A stretch of DNA of 64,000 bases, taken from Ctenosaura bakeri (lineage: Eukaryota > Chordata > Lepidosauria > Squamata > Iguanidae). Below are positions 49,231-61,280 of this stretch, piece after piece. The stretch lies in the NCBI GenBank assembly GCA_948474755.1, contig CAOLHI010002540.1:248001-312000 (forward strand), read 5' to 3'. The position numbers and the translations under genes were made by a program. The notes under the pieces are model-generated. The model did not search any database. It was not told where the DNA came from and saw nothing but the letters and a program-made list of their open reading frames with translations. Position 1 is the first letter of the stretch. Each line of letters opens with the position of its first letter.

Positions 49231-50583
49231 ACCTCCATTGGAATTTGGCAGATGTCAGTGAATGATGGCATCGGTCTGTATCTGGCTGTGTGAACACAGC
49301 CAGACATTTCTCTGAATCCCCTCTGCAACAGCTGCTGTTGCTAAATGGTGAAGGGTGCGGGAAAGCTGAGAGGAGAAACATAGTATAGTTCTATCTGCAG
49401 AACGTTTATGCTATGCTCTGGAATACAGGTTCTTGGCCCTTTTTTTACAGTCCTCCCTTCACACGTGAAGGTTTGACCTTCACAATTTTTTAATTATTTC
49501 CAAGGCATGTGCTTGCCTCCCACCCAACTCATTTTTCTCCTACCATCCCTTGCATTCCTCACCCCAGGCTTGCAAGGCTTGTGTTTAAAATGAACTTTTT
49601 TTTCCCCTTTTGGGTAAGTAGAGCCCCTTCTGACTGCTAAAGGCATGGCCTCTCTGCCATGTAGTTGCACATTCTGCTGTGTATTGGTTGCTGATTGATC
49701 AGATGCTTTCTTTGTTCTTACTCCTTTCTCAAGATGACCAGCAGAAGTAATTAGAATTCGAGAACTTCCCTCTTCTCTATCTGAGGAAAAAGTATGAGTA
49801 AGTCCTTTAGGTTGTCTTTTTTCTCCACCCCTTCCCCCTGCAATGCTGAGGTCAGAGGCAAAGGAATGGGAGTGGAGAAGCTTTGGAGGGGAATGGGAGA
49901 TGAATCACAGAAAGAGGAATTAATTGTGTTTTTTCCACTTTTGTGAGGGTTTTCTGCCCTGAACCCTTGTGAATGTGAAGGGGCTACAGTATTTTAAACA
50001 TTATTATTTTATTTAGCCATTCTAGGTTCAGTTGTAAACCATACCTGCAACAAGAGACTGGTGTGTTACATACAACAGTATTTACCTATCCATTCATCAA
50101 GGTATGTTCCATCTCTCCTTTCTCTCTCACTCTTCTGCATCATTCTCTTTCCTTCTTCAAAAGTTGATCATATTACCTGTTTGTGTGGTCCATCTCATTT
50201 TGGCCGTATACAGAATGCCACTCAACCTGGAGCTGATTTGTTCTCCATATCCTTGCAGTGTTTTAATCCAACTCATTTGATATTATGACATCTTCGCGAC
50301 ATTCAACCCTGTCTTCTTTCCCTCATCACTGATGGCTGTTGGCATGAGTGAAGAAATGCAAGAGAGATTTGCTTAAATATGAGAAGAAAGAGGAATTTGG
50401 CGGGAGGATGGAGTTTTTAGATGCTGCTCTGTATATACAGAAACTTCATGGAAATATTTCTTATTCAGCTATCAGATATATACTGTAGACAGAAACAGAG
50501 TGAACATGAAAACTAAATATTACTAAGTAGACACATTCTCCAGTAGTCTAGATAAAACATGAGTCTGACTAAGATCAGTGGAA
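49231..50583. other. Sequence without recognised genes
   Basis: Short frames only; no clear repeat. Confidence 0.4.
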
Positions 50584-50990
50584 GTTGTTGCTGTGTGCCT
50601 TCAAGTTATTTCAAACTTACGGTGATCCTAAGGCAAACCTAGACCCAGTGTGGTGTAGTAGTTTGAGAGTTGGATTATGAACCTGGGGACATGGAAAACC
50701 ACTGAGTGACCTTGGATGCATCACATACTTTCAGCTCTAGAAAATCTTGGGTCACCATGAGCCAGAAATGACTTGAAGGCAAACAACAACAACAACACAG
50801 TGAACTTAATTGTAAGAGTTCCTTGGCAAGATTTGTTCAAAGAAGAGTTGACATTGCCTTCCTTGTCAACTGACTGTGACTTGTCCAAGTCATCTAGTAG
50901 ATTCTTCTGGGTGGGTTGGGAATTAAACTGTGCTCTTCCAAAGCCCTAGTCGAATATTCAAACTACTACATCATGCTGCCTGTCTATCAG
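50584..50990 (-). mobile_element. tRNA-type SINE, split by a second SINE
   Basis: The minus-strand copy has its tail at 50584 (GTTGTTGCTGTGTGCCTTCA) up to about 50640. It continues at about 50799 (TTCCTTGGCAAGATTTG) to a head near 50990. Confidence 0.7.
50641..50798 (+). mobile_element. tRNA-type SINE nested in an opposite SINE
   Basis: CCCAGTGTGGTGTAGTAGTT head, GAACCTGGGGAC, GAGTGACCTTGG, then AATGACTTGAAGGCAAACAAC and a (CAA)n tail. This is one of the clearest heads and tails of the family in the window. Confidence 0.82.
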
Positions 50991-51329
50991 TAAAAGTATT
51001 ATTATGTAATATATATTCTAGCATTGCTTATGGTGATGTGCTAGGGTCCTTGCGTTGGCATCCCAGATATCTGTAACACTTTGTACTTCTCCCTTTTTAT
51101 GGATCATGAGAGAGGTTCACTCTCTAAATGATATCACAGAAGTGATAAACAGACAACCTCTATGCTATCATCACTGTTGCTTTTCTGTAGGTGTTCAAAC
51201 TGCAAGAAAAGCAAACAAGGGGTATTCAGAGATATGCCCTGGGTATGTTGGGTATGTTGAGTTATCTAGAAAAATGGAGGGTTCTGTAAATGTGATCTAG
51301 AGTTCTGCAATATTCTACTGTACACACTT

Positions 51330-51525
51330 GTTGTTGTGTGACTTCAAGTCAATTTCCAACTTACAGTGAGCCTTAGGTGTACCTAACACATGGTTTTCTG
51401 GGACTGAGAGTGTGTGACACACCCACAGTCACCCAGTGGGTTTTTATGGCTGAACAGAGACTTGAACCCTGGTCTCCAGAGTCATAATCCAGTGCTCAAA
51501 CCACTAGACCATGCTGGCTTTATAC
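51330..51525 (-). mobile_element. tRNA-type SINE
   Basis: Tail GTTGTTGTGTGACTTCAAGT at the left, B-box-like region CTTGAACCCTGGTCTCCAGA and head CAAACCACTAGACCATGCTG at the right. Near full length. Confidence 0.85.
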
Positions 51526-52093
51526 ACACTACCCCATTCCATTGATCTGTTTTCATGTCCAAAGAAGTGACCCAGAACGGCTTCTCCACTGATTTCAGTG
51601 AAGACAGACAAACCATTCATTTATTACTGTGTTCATGTTGGATGGTTCTCTTAGCTAAAAATACTGGAGGCAATCACATAGCTGAGTGCATGTATCTGTG
51701 CTCTAGATTTCTAGACACCAGTAAGTAGAAAGGCTATCTACCCGAATAACTTCAATATTAAGGAGAACTCCGCATGCGCACACAGGATTTTGCAGATGTG
51801 AGCTGGATGCACACCTGTGTACCTGTCTCTGCACTGTTGTATCTGTGTAGGTTACCTTAGTAACTTGTCAAATCCTGTTTCTTTTGACAGATGTTAGTTT
51901 GTGGCATGAAAGAGCAAAAATTTTCCATTCCCTTTTTGCTGGGCACAAGACTGGTTTTACACTAAATAATGATTATCATTAAAAAAAGTGCATATGGCTA
52001 ATCAAACTGAACATACAAATTGAACATACTTAACGTACCTAAAAGGTACAGGGTGCCTGACTTCTCTTTTAAGATCATTTGTCTGAAAATATC

Positions 52094-52315
52094 TCTTGTT
52101 TGTCTTCAGGTTGTTTCTAACTTATGGTGAGCCTGAGGTGAACCTGTCAGGGGGGTTTCTTGGCAAGATTTGCCCAGAGAGGGTTTGCCTTTCCCTTTCT
52201 CTAAGGCTAAGTAACTTGTGACTTGTCCCAGGTTAGCCAAGCAGTTTCCATGTCTGAGTGGGGATTCAAACCCTGGTAACTCCAGTGTCATGGTCCAATG
52301 CTCAAACCACTACAT
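52094..52315 (-). mobile_element. tRNA-type SINE
   Basis: Tail GTCTTCAGGTTGTTTC, middle GTTTCTTGGCAAGATTTG, head TTCAAACCCTGGTAACTCCA and CTCAAACCACTAC. Confidence 0.82.
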
Positions 52316-53627
52316 AACATATCTCACTACTGATAATACCTCTACCTTTAAGCATGTTGCTGCTGGAGATACAAAACAGAATTAGGAACACAACAAGACA
52401 AAGCATAATATAAGAATTCACTCTGTGTATGTGTTTGTGTGTGTGTCTGTGGAAACAGTTGATTTAAGTCTAGTTCCCAGAAGGCTTCTAGGGTCATCGC
52501 ATTGCTAGAAATTAGGACTGACTTTGGTGTCATTCCAGACTATTATTGTTATAATTCATGGTTGTATTCTCAACTACTGATTCTTCACTTGAAAGGATTG
52601 ATTATGACACCATGAATATATTCGTTGAATGAAAACCTTTTAAGTATGTTCAATTTGTTTCTTCCTGTGACTTCCTTTGTTGACTGCAAACTATTCTTAT
52701 AGATGCATATTTGTTCCCATAGTAAAAGTTGATGGCCCAACTGCCTTCCCAGGTTAATGAACTTTGATGTTCCTTCCCATAATTACTATTCTAAGCAACA
52801 AAATTGTTTACAGACTGATGCCTTACTTACCATGTTGTACAGCCAGTAATTAAATTTAATGTGTTCCAACAAAGTCAGCATAGCAGAAAGTTAACCTTAA
52901 ATCACCTTTTTTTATGATTAAAAGGCTCTTGTTGTTCTTGCCTATTCAAAAAATATTTCTTTCTTAAAAAAAAAATCTGATATAGATGCCAACTAACTTT
53001 GATTCATTGGGCACTGCAGGAGCAGCTGCAGAGAGCTTGAGTCACCTTCCCTTGTAACTGTAGAACTGAACTGCCCTCTGGTTGTGGGTTGAAAAACCAA
53101 GGGCTAAAGGAAGGTTGTAGCTCTTCTTTCCCAGACAGAACAGCATGGCAAGATAGAGACCACCCTGGTGTCATCCACCAGCTGGAGAAGAAACTGCTCT
53201 TCTTGTACTTGCTGTTCTCTTCTTTCCTGCGGTATTTTATCTATTTGATTGAGAATCTGAGGACAGTGACTCTTTCAATGGCTGTACGGTGCTTAGAAAA
53301 TTAAATGGAATTTCAAAATGTTTGTTGCTAGTGGTGGTGGTGTTTGATGATAACAACAATCATGATTCTATTTTCCAAATATATTACAGGATAATCTTCT
53401 TGGAAGTGTAAATCAGACTAGAGGAATCTAGATTATGTCTTAACAGTATGTTTCCCCTCTCTTGATGATATCTTCTATTGTTATATGTACTCTGTGCCTT
53501 CAACTGTGCCCTCTCAACTTACAGTGACCCAAAGATTAGGCTGTCATGGAGTCGTCTCGGCAAAATTTCTTCAGAGGAGGTTTGCCATTGTCTTCTTCTA
53601 ATGCTGAGATTGTGTGATGTGCCCAAG

Positions 53628-53763
53628 GCTATTGTCGTTATACACTTTTATATGTATTTTAATGTTTTAATTTTATAAATATATATTTAATTCATTGGAA
53701 GCCGCCTTGGGTCCCATCTTAGGAGAAAAAGCAGCATATAAATTCAATAAATAAATAAATATA
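53628..53763 (+). mobile_element. Truncated LINE 3' end with (AATA)n tail
   Basis: A 136-bp insert ends GAAGCCGCCTTGGGTCCC...CATATAAATTCAATAAATAAATAAATA. CAAG lies on both sides of the insert (53624-53627 and 53764-53767), a likely short target duplication. Confidence 0.6.
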
Positions 53764-53827
53764 CAAGATCACTCAGTGAATTTCCATGGCTAAGTGGAGT
53801 TTTGAACTCTGGTCTCCCAGAGTCCTA

Positions 53828-53980
53828 GGCCGTTTTCACACTAGACTGTTATAGTGCTATTATTCCACTTTCAACATCCTATGGAATCCTGGGGTTTGCA
53901 GTTTCGGGAGGGACCCTAGGATTCCATTGGATGTTGAAAGTGGAATAACAGCACTATAACAGTCTAGTGCGGAAATGGCC
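53828..53980. mobile_element. Palindromic MITE with CTA duplication, inside a SINE
   Basis: It starts GGCCGTTTTCACACTAGAC and ends GTCTAGTGCGGAAATGGCC. CTA flanks both sides (53825-53827 and 53981-53983). The two arms are nearly perfect complements. Confidence 0.92.
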
Positions 53981-54024
53981 CTAGTCCTGCATTCAAATCA
54001 TTATACCATGCTCACTCTCTCACA

Positions 54025-54203
54025 GGCCATTTCCGCACTAGACTGTTATAGTGCCTATAGTTCCACTTTCAACCTCCTATGGAATCCTGGGGTTTGCAGT
54101 TTTGGGAGGGGCCAGCTCCCCTCCCAAAAAAGCAAACCCCAGGATTCCATAGGAGGTTGAAAGTGAAATCAAAGTGCTATAATAGTCTAGTGTAGAAATG
54201 GAC
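54025..54203. mobile_element. Palindromic MITE with ACA duplication
   Basis: It starts GGCCATTTCCGCACTAGAC and ends CTAGTGTAGAAATGGAC. ACA lies on both sides (54022-54024 and 54204-54206). Confidence 0.9.
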
Positions 54204-54277
54204 ACAGTTATTGAAACTCCCTGTTACTATCTTGTTTCTTTGTCCCTCTGAGACAGGACATCATTCTCATAGTCTTA

Positions 54278-55584
54278 AGCCCCTACCAAAGTTTACCTTT
54301 CTCCCAGTGGTATCTGGTGACAATAGCAGCGGCAGCATTCCTGGGAGGGGAATGCAATGGATTGTTCCCTTCCATACTGGCTGCCTCCAGGATCCAGGAA
54401 ACATGATGGCCACACCTTTTCCTGCTGCTGTGCAACTGGTTACTTTCCCAGGCTGTGCTGGGGCAGGAAGCACAGCCACTGCACTTCCAGGATGTCTGCA
54501 AGCAAGGTAGTGAAGTTGGACAGTAGGAAGGCTCCCTGGGTAAGGGAGAAGGACAGTGTTACCCTGATTGCTTGGGGCTCCCTTAAGGAGATTCCGAAAA
54601 TCTATCAAAATTGTGGAGAAATTAGTTCAGAGCACTGTTTAGCTTTACGAGAGGCAGGGTAACTTAGCAGGAACTTGTAACCCAATGTATACAGGTTAGA
54701 CCAAGCCAAGAACTAGGCAAGTTGTTGAGTTTAAAGATTGTATTAAACTCTCAGTAATTAAAGTAAACAATGACACACACACGCATTCATTCAAGAACTA
54801 CTGAAGAAGAAAGTAAGGAAAATTAATAGGGATTTTGTTCTGGGGTGTTCTGGGGTATTACTACACCTGATCCTGATGCCCAGAGAGCCAAAGTTGAAGA
54901 CTCAGGATTGAGAGCGATGAAACTCAGAATGTGGGAGGGGAGGGGGGTTGAGGCAAAACAAAGTGACAGCGATTCAGGAGGAAAATGTAAATGAACCCCC
55001 GAACAGACCAAAACATGGGGGTTTTATAGAAAAAAATATACCTGGAGAGCTAGTTCTCTCCCAGGGAAAACAAATAGCAAGGAGGGCTAGATCAAAGCCT
55101 CACAGCAAACATCTCCGGCTGAATGTTTCTCGGTGCTTCGTGAATGACTCTGCCTGGGTGAGATAAAGGCACAGGTAGAGTGGAAATTGCCCTCATTTGG
55201 CAGGCTGATTGTGATTCTATTGAGCTGCCATACCAGTGCGAAGGACCCTTTTGTCTGTTCGATGGTCAGAATGTCTCGAGGTGTCCCTGGCTACATGACA
55301 GGTTTGAGTCACTTGGCTTGACCAAAGTTTTCCTAACTTCCACCTTTCAGCCTTCCTGCCTACATGCACTTACAGTAACCCTGTCAGACACATGGAATGA
55401 TTTTTAATATTAGCCACAGGGAGATATCAATTTGAAGTGGTAAATTAATAAATTGTAGACCCTGGGAGAGAGCTATTAGCCATACTAACAACAGAACCAG
55501 GGCAACATTGTGCAACAAGTGTTGTCCCAGCCCTGTCCTTCTCCTGTCCCCATGGTGGGTTGGATGCATCAAACAGAAAGGGCC
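54278..55584. mobile_element. Harbinger-type MITE carrying an LTR insertion
   Basis: The left half (to about 54550) matches the reverse of the 24893-25296 element, including TTCCCAGGCTGTGCTGGGGC. The right end matches from about 55500 and closes CAGAAAGGGCC. TTA lies at 54275-54277 and 55585-55587. The left terminal bases are diverged (AGCCCCT). Confidence 0.6.
54563..55294 (-). mobile_element. ERV-like solo LTR inside a MITE
   Basis: On the minus strand it has CTATAAAAC near 55026, a TTAATACAAT polyadenylation-like site near 54749, the CTTGGCTTGG block and a CAGGGTAACA end at 54563. The 3' half aligns with 17851-18652. Six-base flanks GGACAG and TGACAG differ at one base and may be the target duplication. 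No internal viral genes are present. Edges are approximate. Confidence 0.55.
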
Positions 55585-55601
55585 TTAGATACATAGATTC
55601 T

Positions 55602-56032
55602 GGCCCTTTTCACAATTTACCTAGTGTTGCTGGCGTCACGTGGGGATTGCATGAAAAGCCTCTTGCTAGAGGGAATCACATCCCTTGCACTTCCCTCTGC
55701 ATCAGCTCTGTGCTGGATGGAAGGAAGCCTGCTAGCTCCATCCGTTCCTTCCACAGCACAGCCAAGTACTTTCCCAGGCTGCGCTGGGGGAGGAGGCATG
55801 GCCATCACACTTCCTGAGGTTCTACATGCCAGGAAAGTGTGGGAGGGATGTGAGAGGAATGTATAATTGTGCATCATTTTTGGGAAAAACCCAAAAATGA
55901 TATAATGTGTGATTGCTGCGGGATCACTATGGGAGCAATATGCAATCGTGAGAACATCATGCGGAACCGTCCTCACGATTCCACATTGCTACCGTAGCCA
56001 TTTCATGTTTGAAGTCACTTGCGAAAAGGGCC
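55602..56032. mobile_element. Harbinger-type MITE with central hairpin
   Basis: It starts GGCCCTTTTCACAATTTACC and ends GCGAAAAGGGCC, flanked by TCT and TCA. A perfect 11-bp hairpin lies at 55874-55900 (TCATTTTTGGG / CCCAAAAATGA). Confidence 0.82.
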
Positions 56033-57423
56033 TCAGTTGTGTAGCTTCTTACTACAAAAACAACTTTACTAAGAGCTTTACTGCTGAAGAGTAGTTCAAA
56101 AGAGAGTAAAACTCCACAACCACAATATGTAGATAAATTAAATACAAAACATCTTAATATAAGAAAGTCAGTGTTTCTGCTATTACTCATCAATCAATCA
56201 TATTAGTAATAATAAATTCTCAGCAATGAATGCATAGACTACATTTTTTATTTGCATACATTCTTTTCAAAGTCACCAGAGACCATTTTTTCATCAAGAA
56301 ATCAACCTTGAAATTACAGTGCCAAGCAGTCCTAATTTGCATAGATATTTTGTCCATTATGAGCCATTTTCAAATTTTGTTAACCGATCATAGAAAGGTA
56401 GCACCTGGGGGAATTGCTCTGGGGAAAACAACCGAAAAATGGTTACTGTGAACAAATTTAATCCACATTCTATACTCGGATTTTTTTTTTCTAAATAAGT
56501 TCATATGTGCATTCATTCCTACATGTTTAATGGCTTATGTTAAATAAATTACATAAAATATATATATGTGTGTGTGTGTGTGTGTGTATGTCAAAGCAGG
56601 ATGGACAATGTATGGTCTTCCAGATATTGCTGGACTGCATTTTCCATCTGTCCTAACCAGTACAGCCAATGGCAGGAATGAAGGAATTGTAATCTTAACA
56701 ACATCTGTGAGGCCACAAGTTGCCCAAATGTATCTCAGGTATTTGCTAGTTGTTATTGTTGCTATTAATTTCATGTTTATGTTTATGTCACTCATTTTGA
56801 CAAGGATTCTAGGTTAAACTGTCTGTTATGGGAGAAGTATGACTACAGTAACCTCACATGTCTCTAGAAACTGCTAAGCTAAACACATATCATGAAATAA
56901 TGTCATTGTACTCAGTATTTCTTCATCTACTATAAGTGTGAGCCAGTGGAGAGGCTTAAGCATGGCAAACTCTGAGCACTATTCTATGAAATTGTGCATC
57001 TCATTTCACTAAACTTTACTAGAGAGACTAAATGCACATGTTGTCGCAAATGTGTAGTTTAGCCTTCCTCTAGTCAGGGGCCTGCAGCAACAGGCTACTT
57101 GGCCATAGAACAGAATCCAGTTGGTGCATTACACTAGTGTAAAACTATTCATCCAACTAATTTTACTTTCTCAGACATTAGATAAGTGCAGTCCTTTTTA
57201 AAGCCAGTCATTTTGTGAGCTTTCTGTTTCCTTTTTTACCTGGTGGATGAGGTACTAACTGACTGTTGTACAATGATAACTCAAGGCTATGACTCCTGTT
57301 ATACAATCAGTTGCACAACTGTGGGCTCGAGCATAACTATTCTGGTGTATATTTACACTACATGAAATGTGTTTAGGCTCCTACCTAATATGGATGGAAC
57401 ACTATTAATATCTGGGGTTTCCA
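56033..57423. other. Sequence without recognised genes
   Basis: A TA/TG microsatellite lies at 56558-56590, followed by a CAGGGATG-type element at about 56600-56715 (TCCAGATATTGCTGGACTGC, ACAGCCAATGGCAGG, AACAACATCTGTGAGGCCAC). The rest is unremarkable. Confidence 0.45.
56600..56715. mobile_element. Small CAGGGATG-type dispersed element
   Basis: The left arm TCTTCCAGATATTGCTGGAC and the right arm AACAACATCTGTGAGGCCAC are roughly complementary. Relatives lie at 31402 and 33915. Confidence 0.5.
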
Positions 57424-57843
57424 GGGCTCTTTTGCCATGTGAAAGGGCTTCTGGAGAATCTCACAACTGCGAGGATCAGTCCACAAGATGCACTCGCAAT
57501 TGTGCAACATTCCAGGGGCTGGCAGGGGCTGATCACACACTATTTCATTTTTGGCTTTGAGCCAATAATGGTGCATGATTATGCATCACTCCAAAGCCCT
57601 GCGCACACATGCTGTGCATGTGGATCTCCAGAGCCACGGCGCTTGCGCTTCCTGCCTCAGTGCAGCCTGGGAAAATCCCAGGCTGTACTGCGGAAGGAAG
57701 AGGAGGGGCTTTCATGCTATCTGCTCACGAGCAGGCAGCAGCTGCAGAGCTGAAGCAACAGGGACATGAAAGCCTCTTGTAAAAGGCTGTTTGCATGATC
57801 CTTGCACCCCAACTCCACAAAAAGGTGAGTTGCGGAAAGGGCC
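57424..57843. mobile_element. Harbinger-type MITE, hairpin subfamily
   Basis: It starts GGGCTCTTTTGCCATG and ends GAGTTGCGGAAAGGGCC. The interior follows the 39884 copy closely, including GCATGATTATGCATCACTCC and a hairpin CATTTTTGGCT / AGCCAATAATG. Flanks CCA and CTA. Confidence 0.78.
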
Positions 57844-59530
57844 CTAGACATCACTTCTAGGGCAGTTTGTCACCAATCCTTCATGCTTTCTTCACATTTG
57901 ACTTGACTGTGAAAGACTTTGCTTGTTTCTGGATCATGTTGTTCTAGTCTTCTATTATCCTATCTACTTCCACAGCAGTTTTCTTAGACCGTTCCATGGT
58001 TTCTCAGATTGACTCATTTGGTTCTCCTTATCACAGAAAGGAGCTCATTCAACCTAGGTTCTTGATAGAAGAAGGCTGGCAAAGGTTTTATTTCTTTAAA
58101 CTGGAACCATCTGAATTCTAAAAATCCAACTCTAGTTGTGTACTCATGACCATCCTTAAGAGCATGTGCACATAATGGAGGGTTAGAAATGAACAACACA
58201 TACATTTATATGAGAAGGTAGAGGGTTTTTTATTTTTTTAAAGAGCTCCATTTGGCAACTGATCAGAAAATATAACTTCTGGCAGTGAAGACTAAGTTCT
58301 GCATCATATATTTGATAACCCCATTCTCTGGGCAGTTATATTTTCAACTATTTTGGAATTTGAGTTGATTGGTCATTTATCATTATGTGCTATAGAAGCT
58401 GAAATGTTCTGAATATTGCACTCATATTGATACTGAAATGCAGTGAATCAAGATATTGTAGCTGAAATCTAATTGTCTCAGTGGAATTTTCAATACAAAA
58501 CTGTAAGCTGATGGTAGTCCAGAAGTACTGGCTGGATGAGGTTAGTATTAACTATTTTCAGTGTAGACAGGCCCAAGGGTGAATGAAAGAGGCTCAACAT
58601 CTCTATATTCCTCTACTACTTATACTGATTTTTTTTGTCTCAGTAGGGAAAGGTTTTATGGTTCACACTTGAATGTGAACTTACCAAATTTCACTCTCTG
58701 AAATCAATGCATGAATTCAAATTCAGTCATCTTTTGAAATACAACTATTTTGAATTTTGCAATGAACAATTCACAAAAAAAGTATAAAAATGCATATATT
58801 CAAGAAGGCATTTGTGAAAACATATTATTTTTAGGAAAAAATGTTTGCAAAGTTGTGTATACTAGGTAACAATGCTTATAAAATGCGTATAAAAAATGAG
58901 AAGAAAATTGTACAAAATGTGTAGTAATTGTTGTGCAATTTTTTAAAATCAAAGCTTAAAAAAAACCTAAGACTAGAACAACAAGAAGCAGAACAAAACC
59001 AAATCTGTCAGATTCATCCCCCTAGCCACAAATTAGTATAGAATTAGTATAAGAAAAGAAAAATATTCAGAAAATAAGCATTCACAAAATTGTTAGGCAA
59101 GTACTCTTCACAATAGGGAAGGCAACTGTTGGGGATTAAGAGGCCACACTGCACCCCAAGATGAAATCAATGGACTACATGCCCCTGATTTTCTTTTCAT
59201 TCCTTGCTCCAAATTCTTCCCAATCATGTTTCACCGCCCCCAGTCCCGGGGATGTGGAGTGTGGGGGAAAATTTTCCACATTTTTAGATCTGTCTACAAA
59301 GCTCTACAATTTAGCCCATCTCTGGTCCATTAAGAGGAATTTTTTTCTCTCCAGAGAAGGTGACCAAAAATTACCACCTGTGCCTTGAAGAGATATTTGG
59401 GAAATTAGGGAGAACAAAAATAAGTCTTTTATCTAATGTTGATGTCAATAAACCCTGCAGTCAACTTTAATCATTTTAGACCTATGCAAATACATTCATT
59501 ATGGCCTAAGTCTAGAAATATTTAATTAAT
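57844..59530. other. AT-rich sequence without recognised genes
   Basis: About 58730-58930 is A/T-rich with repeated GCATTTTT/AAAATGC-like motifs, perhaps a distant copy of the TTTTCTGTGCA repeat. Confidence 0.4.
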
Positions 59531-60660
59531 AGAATAGAATCATGGAATCATGGGCCCCATAGGTCATTGGGTCCAATCCCCTACTCAGTGCAGGAACCCA
59601 AGCTAAAGTATGACCTGCTGGTAGGTGTCTAGATTCTTTTTAATGACATTCAGAGACATCTCCACCTCTCTAGGTAATTAGTTCAATTGCAGAACCACTC
59701 TTGCATCAAGAAGTTCCTTTTAATGATCAATTGAAATGTGCACTCTTGTAATTTAAAACCATTAGATTTGGTCCTGCCCTCTAGGGTAGCAGAAATCAAC
59801 CCTGCAACCAAGGCCATTTCTGCACTAAACCATTATAGTGTTATTATTCCACTTTCAACATTCTATGGAATCCTAGAGTTTGCAGTTTAGAGTTCTCAGC
59901 CAGAGAGCTCTTTGGCCTCAGTAAACTACAAAGCCTAGAATTCCACAGGATGTTGAAAGTGGCATGATAGCACTATAACTGTGTAGTGAGGAAATGGCCT
60001 CTCTATGGCAACCCTTTAGAAACGCAAATGCTATTATCATACCTCCCCTCAGTCTTCTCTTCACCAGGGTGAAATGTCCAACTCTTTCAACCTTTCTTTA
60101 TGCGCTTTGTTCTCCAGTCCTCTTATCATCCTTATTGTTCTTTTCTGAACCCACTCCAGTTTCTCCATATCCTCCATAAAATGAGATGCCCAGAACTGAA
60201 TGCAATAGTGCATATGAGGCCTAACTAGTGTAGGATATAGTGGGACTACTATTTCTCTTGACTTGGAAATTATGGAAATTTGGAAATTATTGACATTTGA
60301 CTTGGGAATTAATTCTAAGGTCCTTTTCATATATCCTGCTACTAATCCAAGTATCTTATATTCTATAAGTATGCATTTGATTATTGTGTAGAATGTAGAA
60401 TTTTGCACAGTCTGTGTAGAATTTCGTGCTATTAGTTCTAGTCCAGTTTTCTAGTTTATCAAAGTCTTTTTGAATTCTGTTCCTGTCTTCCAATGTGTTA
60501 GCTACTCTCCCTGTTTTGTATCATCTACAGACTTGGCAAGGACTTTCTCTACTTTGTTTTCTAATTGATAGTAATGTTGAAGAGTAACAGCCCCAGGACA
60601 AAAACCTGTGACACTCCACTCAGGACTTCCCTCCAATTTGAAACACAGCCATTGATGATG
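59531..60660 (-). mobile_element. CR1 LINE, 3' part, degenerate, split by a MITE
   Basis: The minus strand carries an eroded reverse transcriptase: SVDDTKQG near 60525 (the catalytic DD block), then ENWTR-like remains. An open frame follows at 60408-60061 with LVRPHMHYCIQFW, KLEWVQKRTIRMIRGLE and ERLKELDI, the standard CR1 C-terminal blocks. The 3' end at 59531 has GAATCATGGAATCATGG, the complement of the CR1 tail. The 5' limit is approximate. Confidence 0.88.
59812..59999. mobile_element. Palindromic MITE inside a CR1
   Basis: It starts GGCCATTTCTGCACTAAAC and ends GTGTAGTGAGGAAATGGCC. CR1 sequence continues on both sides, so it is younger than the CR1. A target duplication is not clear. 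Confidence 0.85.
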
Positions 60661-61070
60661 AGTATCATCTTATAGCCAGTTTAAATACAGATTCAATCCT
60701 CATAGTTATTAATAATAACCTCTAAATGAATCTTCCATGTTCAAAAGCAATATTCTTATGGTGACTGAAAAGAAAAGGAAGGTTGATGTCATTCTGGATA
60801 CCTCAGTGCAACTAGTACATTGACTGGTCTGTGACAACTGTTACGAGATGGATTCCTCATTAGTGATAATTGAGGAAAGTATTGAAAATAACAAAGCTAA
60901 TATAATAACCATGCCTTCATGCAAATCTATGTAGCAATGACATTCTCAGCACCAAGAAGTGCAGTGAGGAATATCAAATTGATAAAGGGGTGGGCAGAAC
61001 TTTCATACAAAAAAAAAAAAAAAGGTCTACAATGTTTGAACTTAGAAAAAAAATAGGTAAGTGGAGAGTC
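60661..61070. other. Sequence without recognised genes
   Basis: A poly-A tract lies at about 61008-61024. Confidence 0.4.
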
Positions 61071-61280
61071 ATTGAGGAGCCAATGTAGTGTAGTGGTTGG
61101 AATGTTGGACTTGAGCTCTGGCAGACCCAGAAGATTAGGGCTCAAATTGCTGCTCTTCCACTGGATGGTATTGGACAAGTCCTACTCGCTCAGCCTAAGA
61201 GGAAGACCATGGCAAACTCTCTTGGAAATAAATCTTTACAAGAAAACCATAAGATGGAGTGGCAACAACAGCAAGTGGAA
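61071..61280 (+). mobile_element. tRNA-type SINE, diverged
   Basis: AGCCAATGTAGTGTAGTGGT head, TGGACTTGAGCTCTGG, GCTCAAATTGCTGCTC, then GCCTAAGAGGAAGACCATGG and a GGCAACAACAGCAA tail. Confidence 0.75.

Larger units (their letters stand above)
53478..54018 (-). mobile_element. tRNA-type SINE holding two insertions
   Basis: SINE parts lie at 53478-53627, 53764-53827 and 53981-54018, from the tail side (GTGCCTTCAACTGTG) to the head (CATTCAAATCATTATACCAT). A LINE tail and a palindromic MITE interrupt it, and a second MITE begins six bases after it. Confidence 0.82.
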
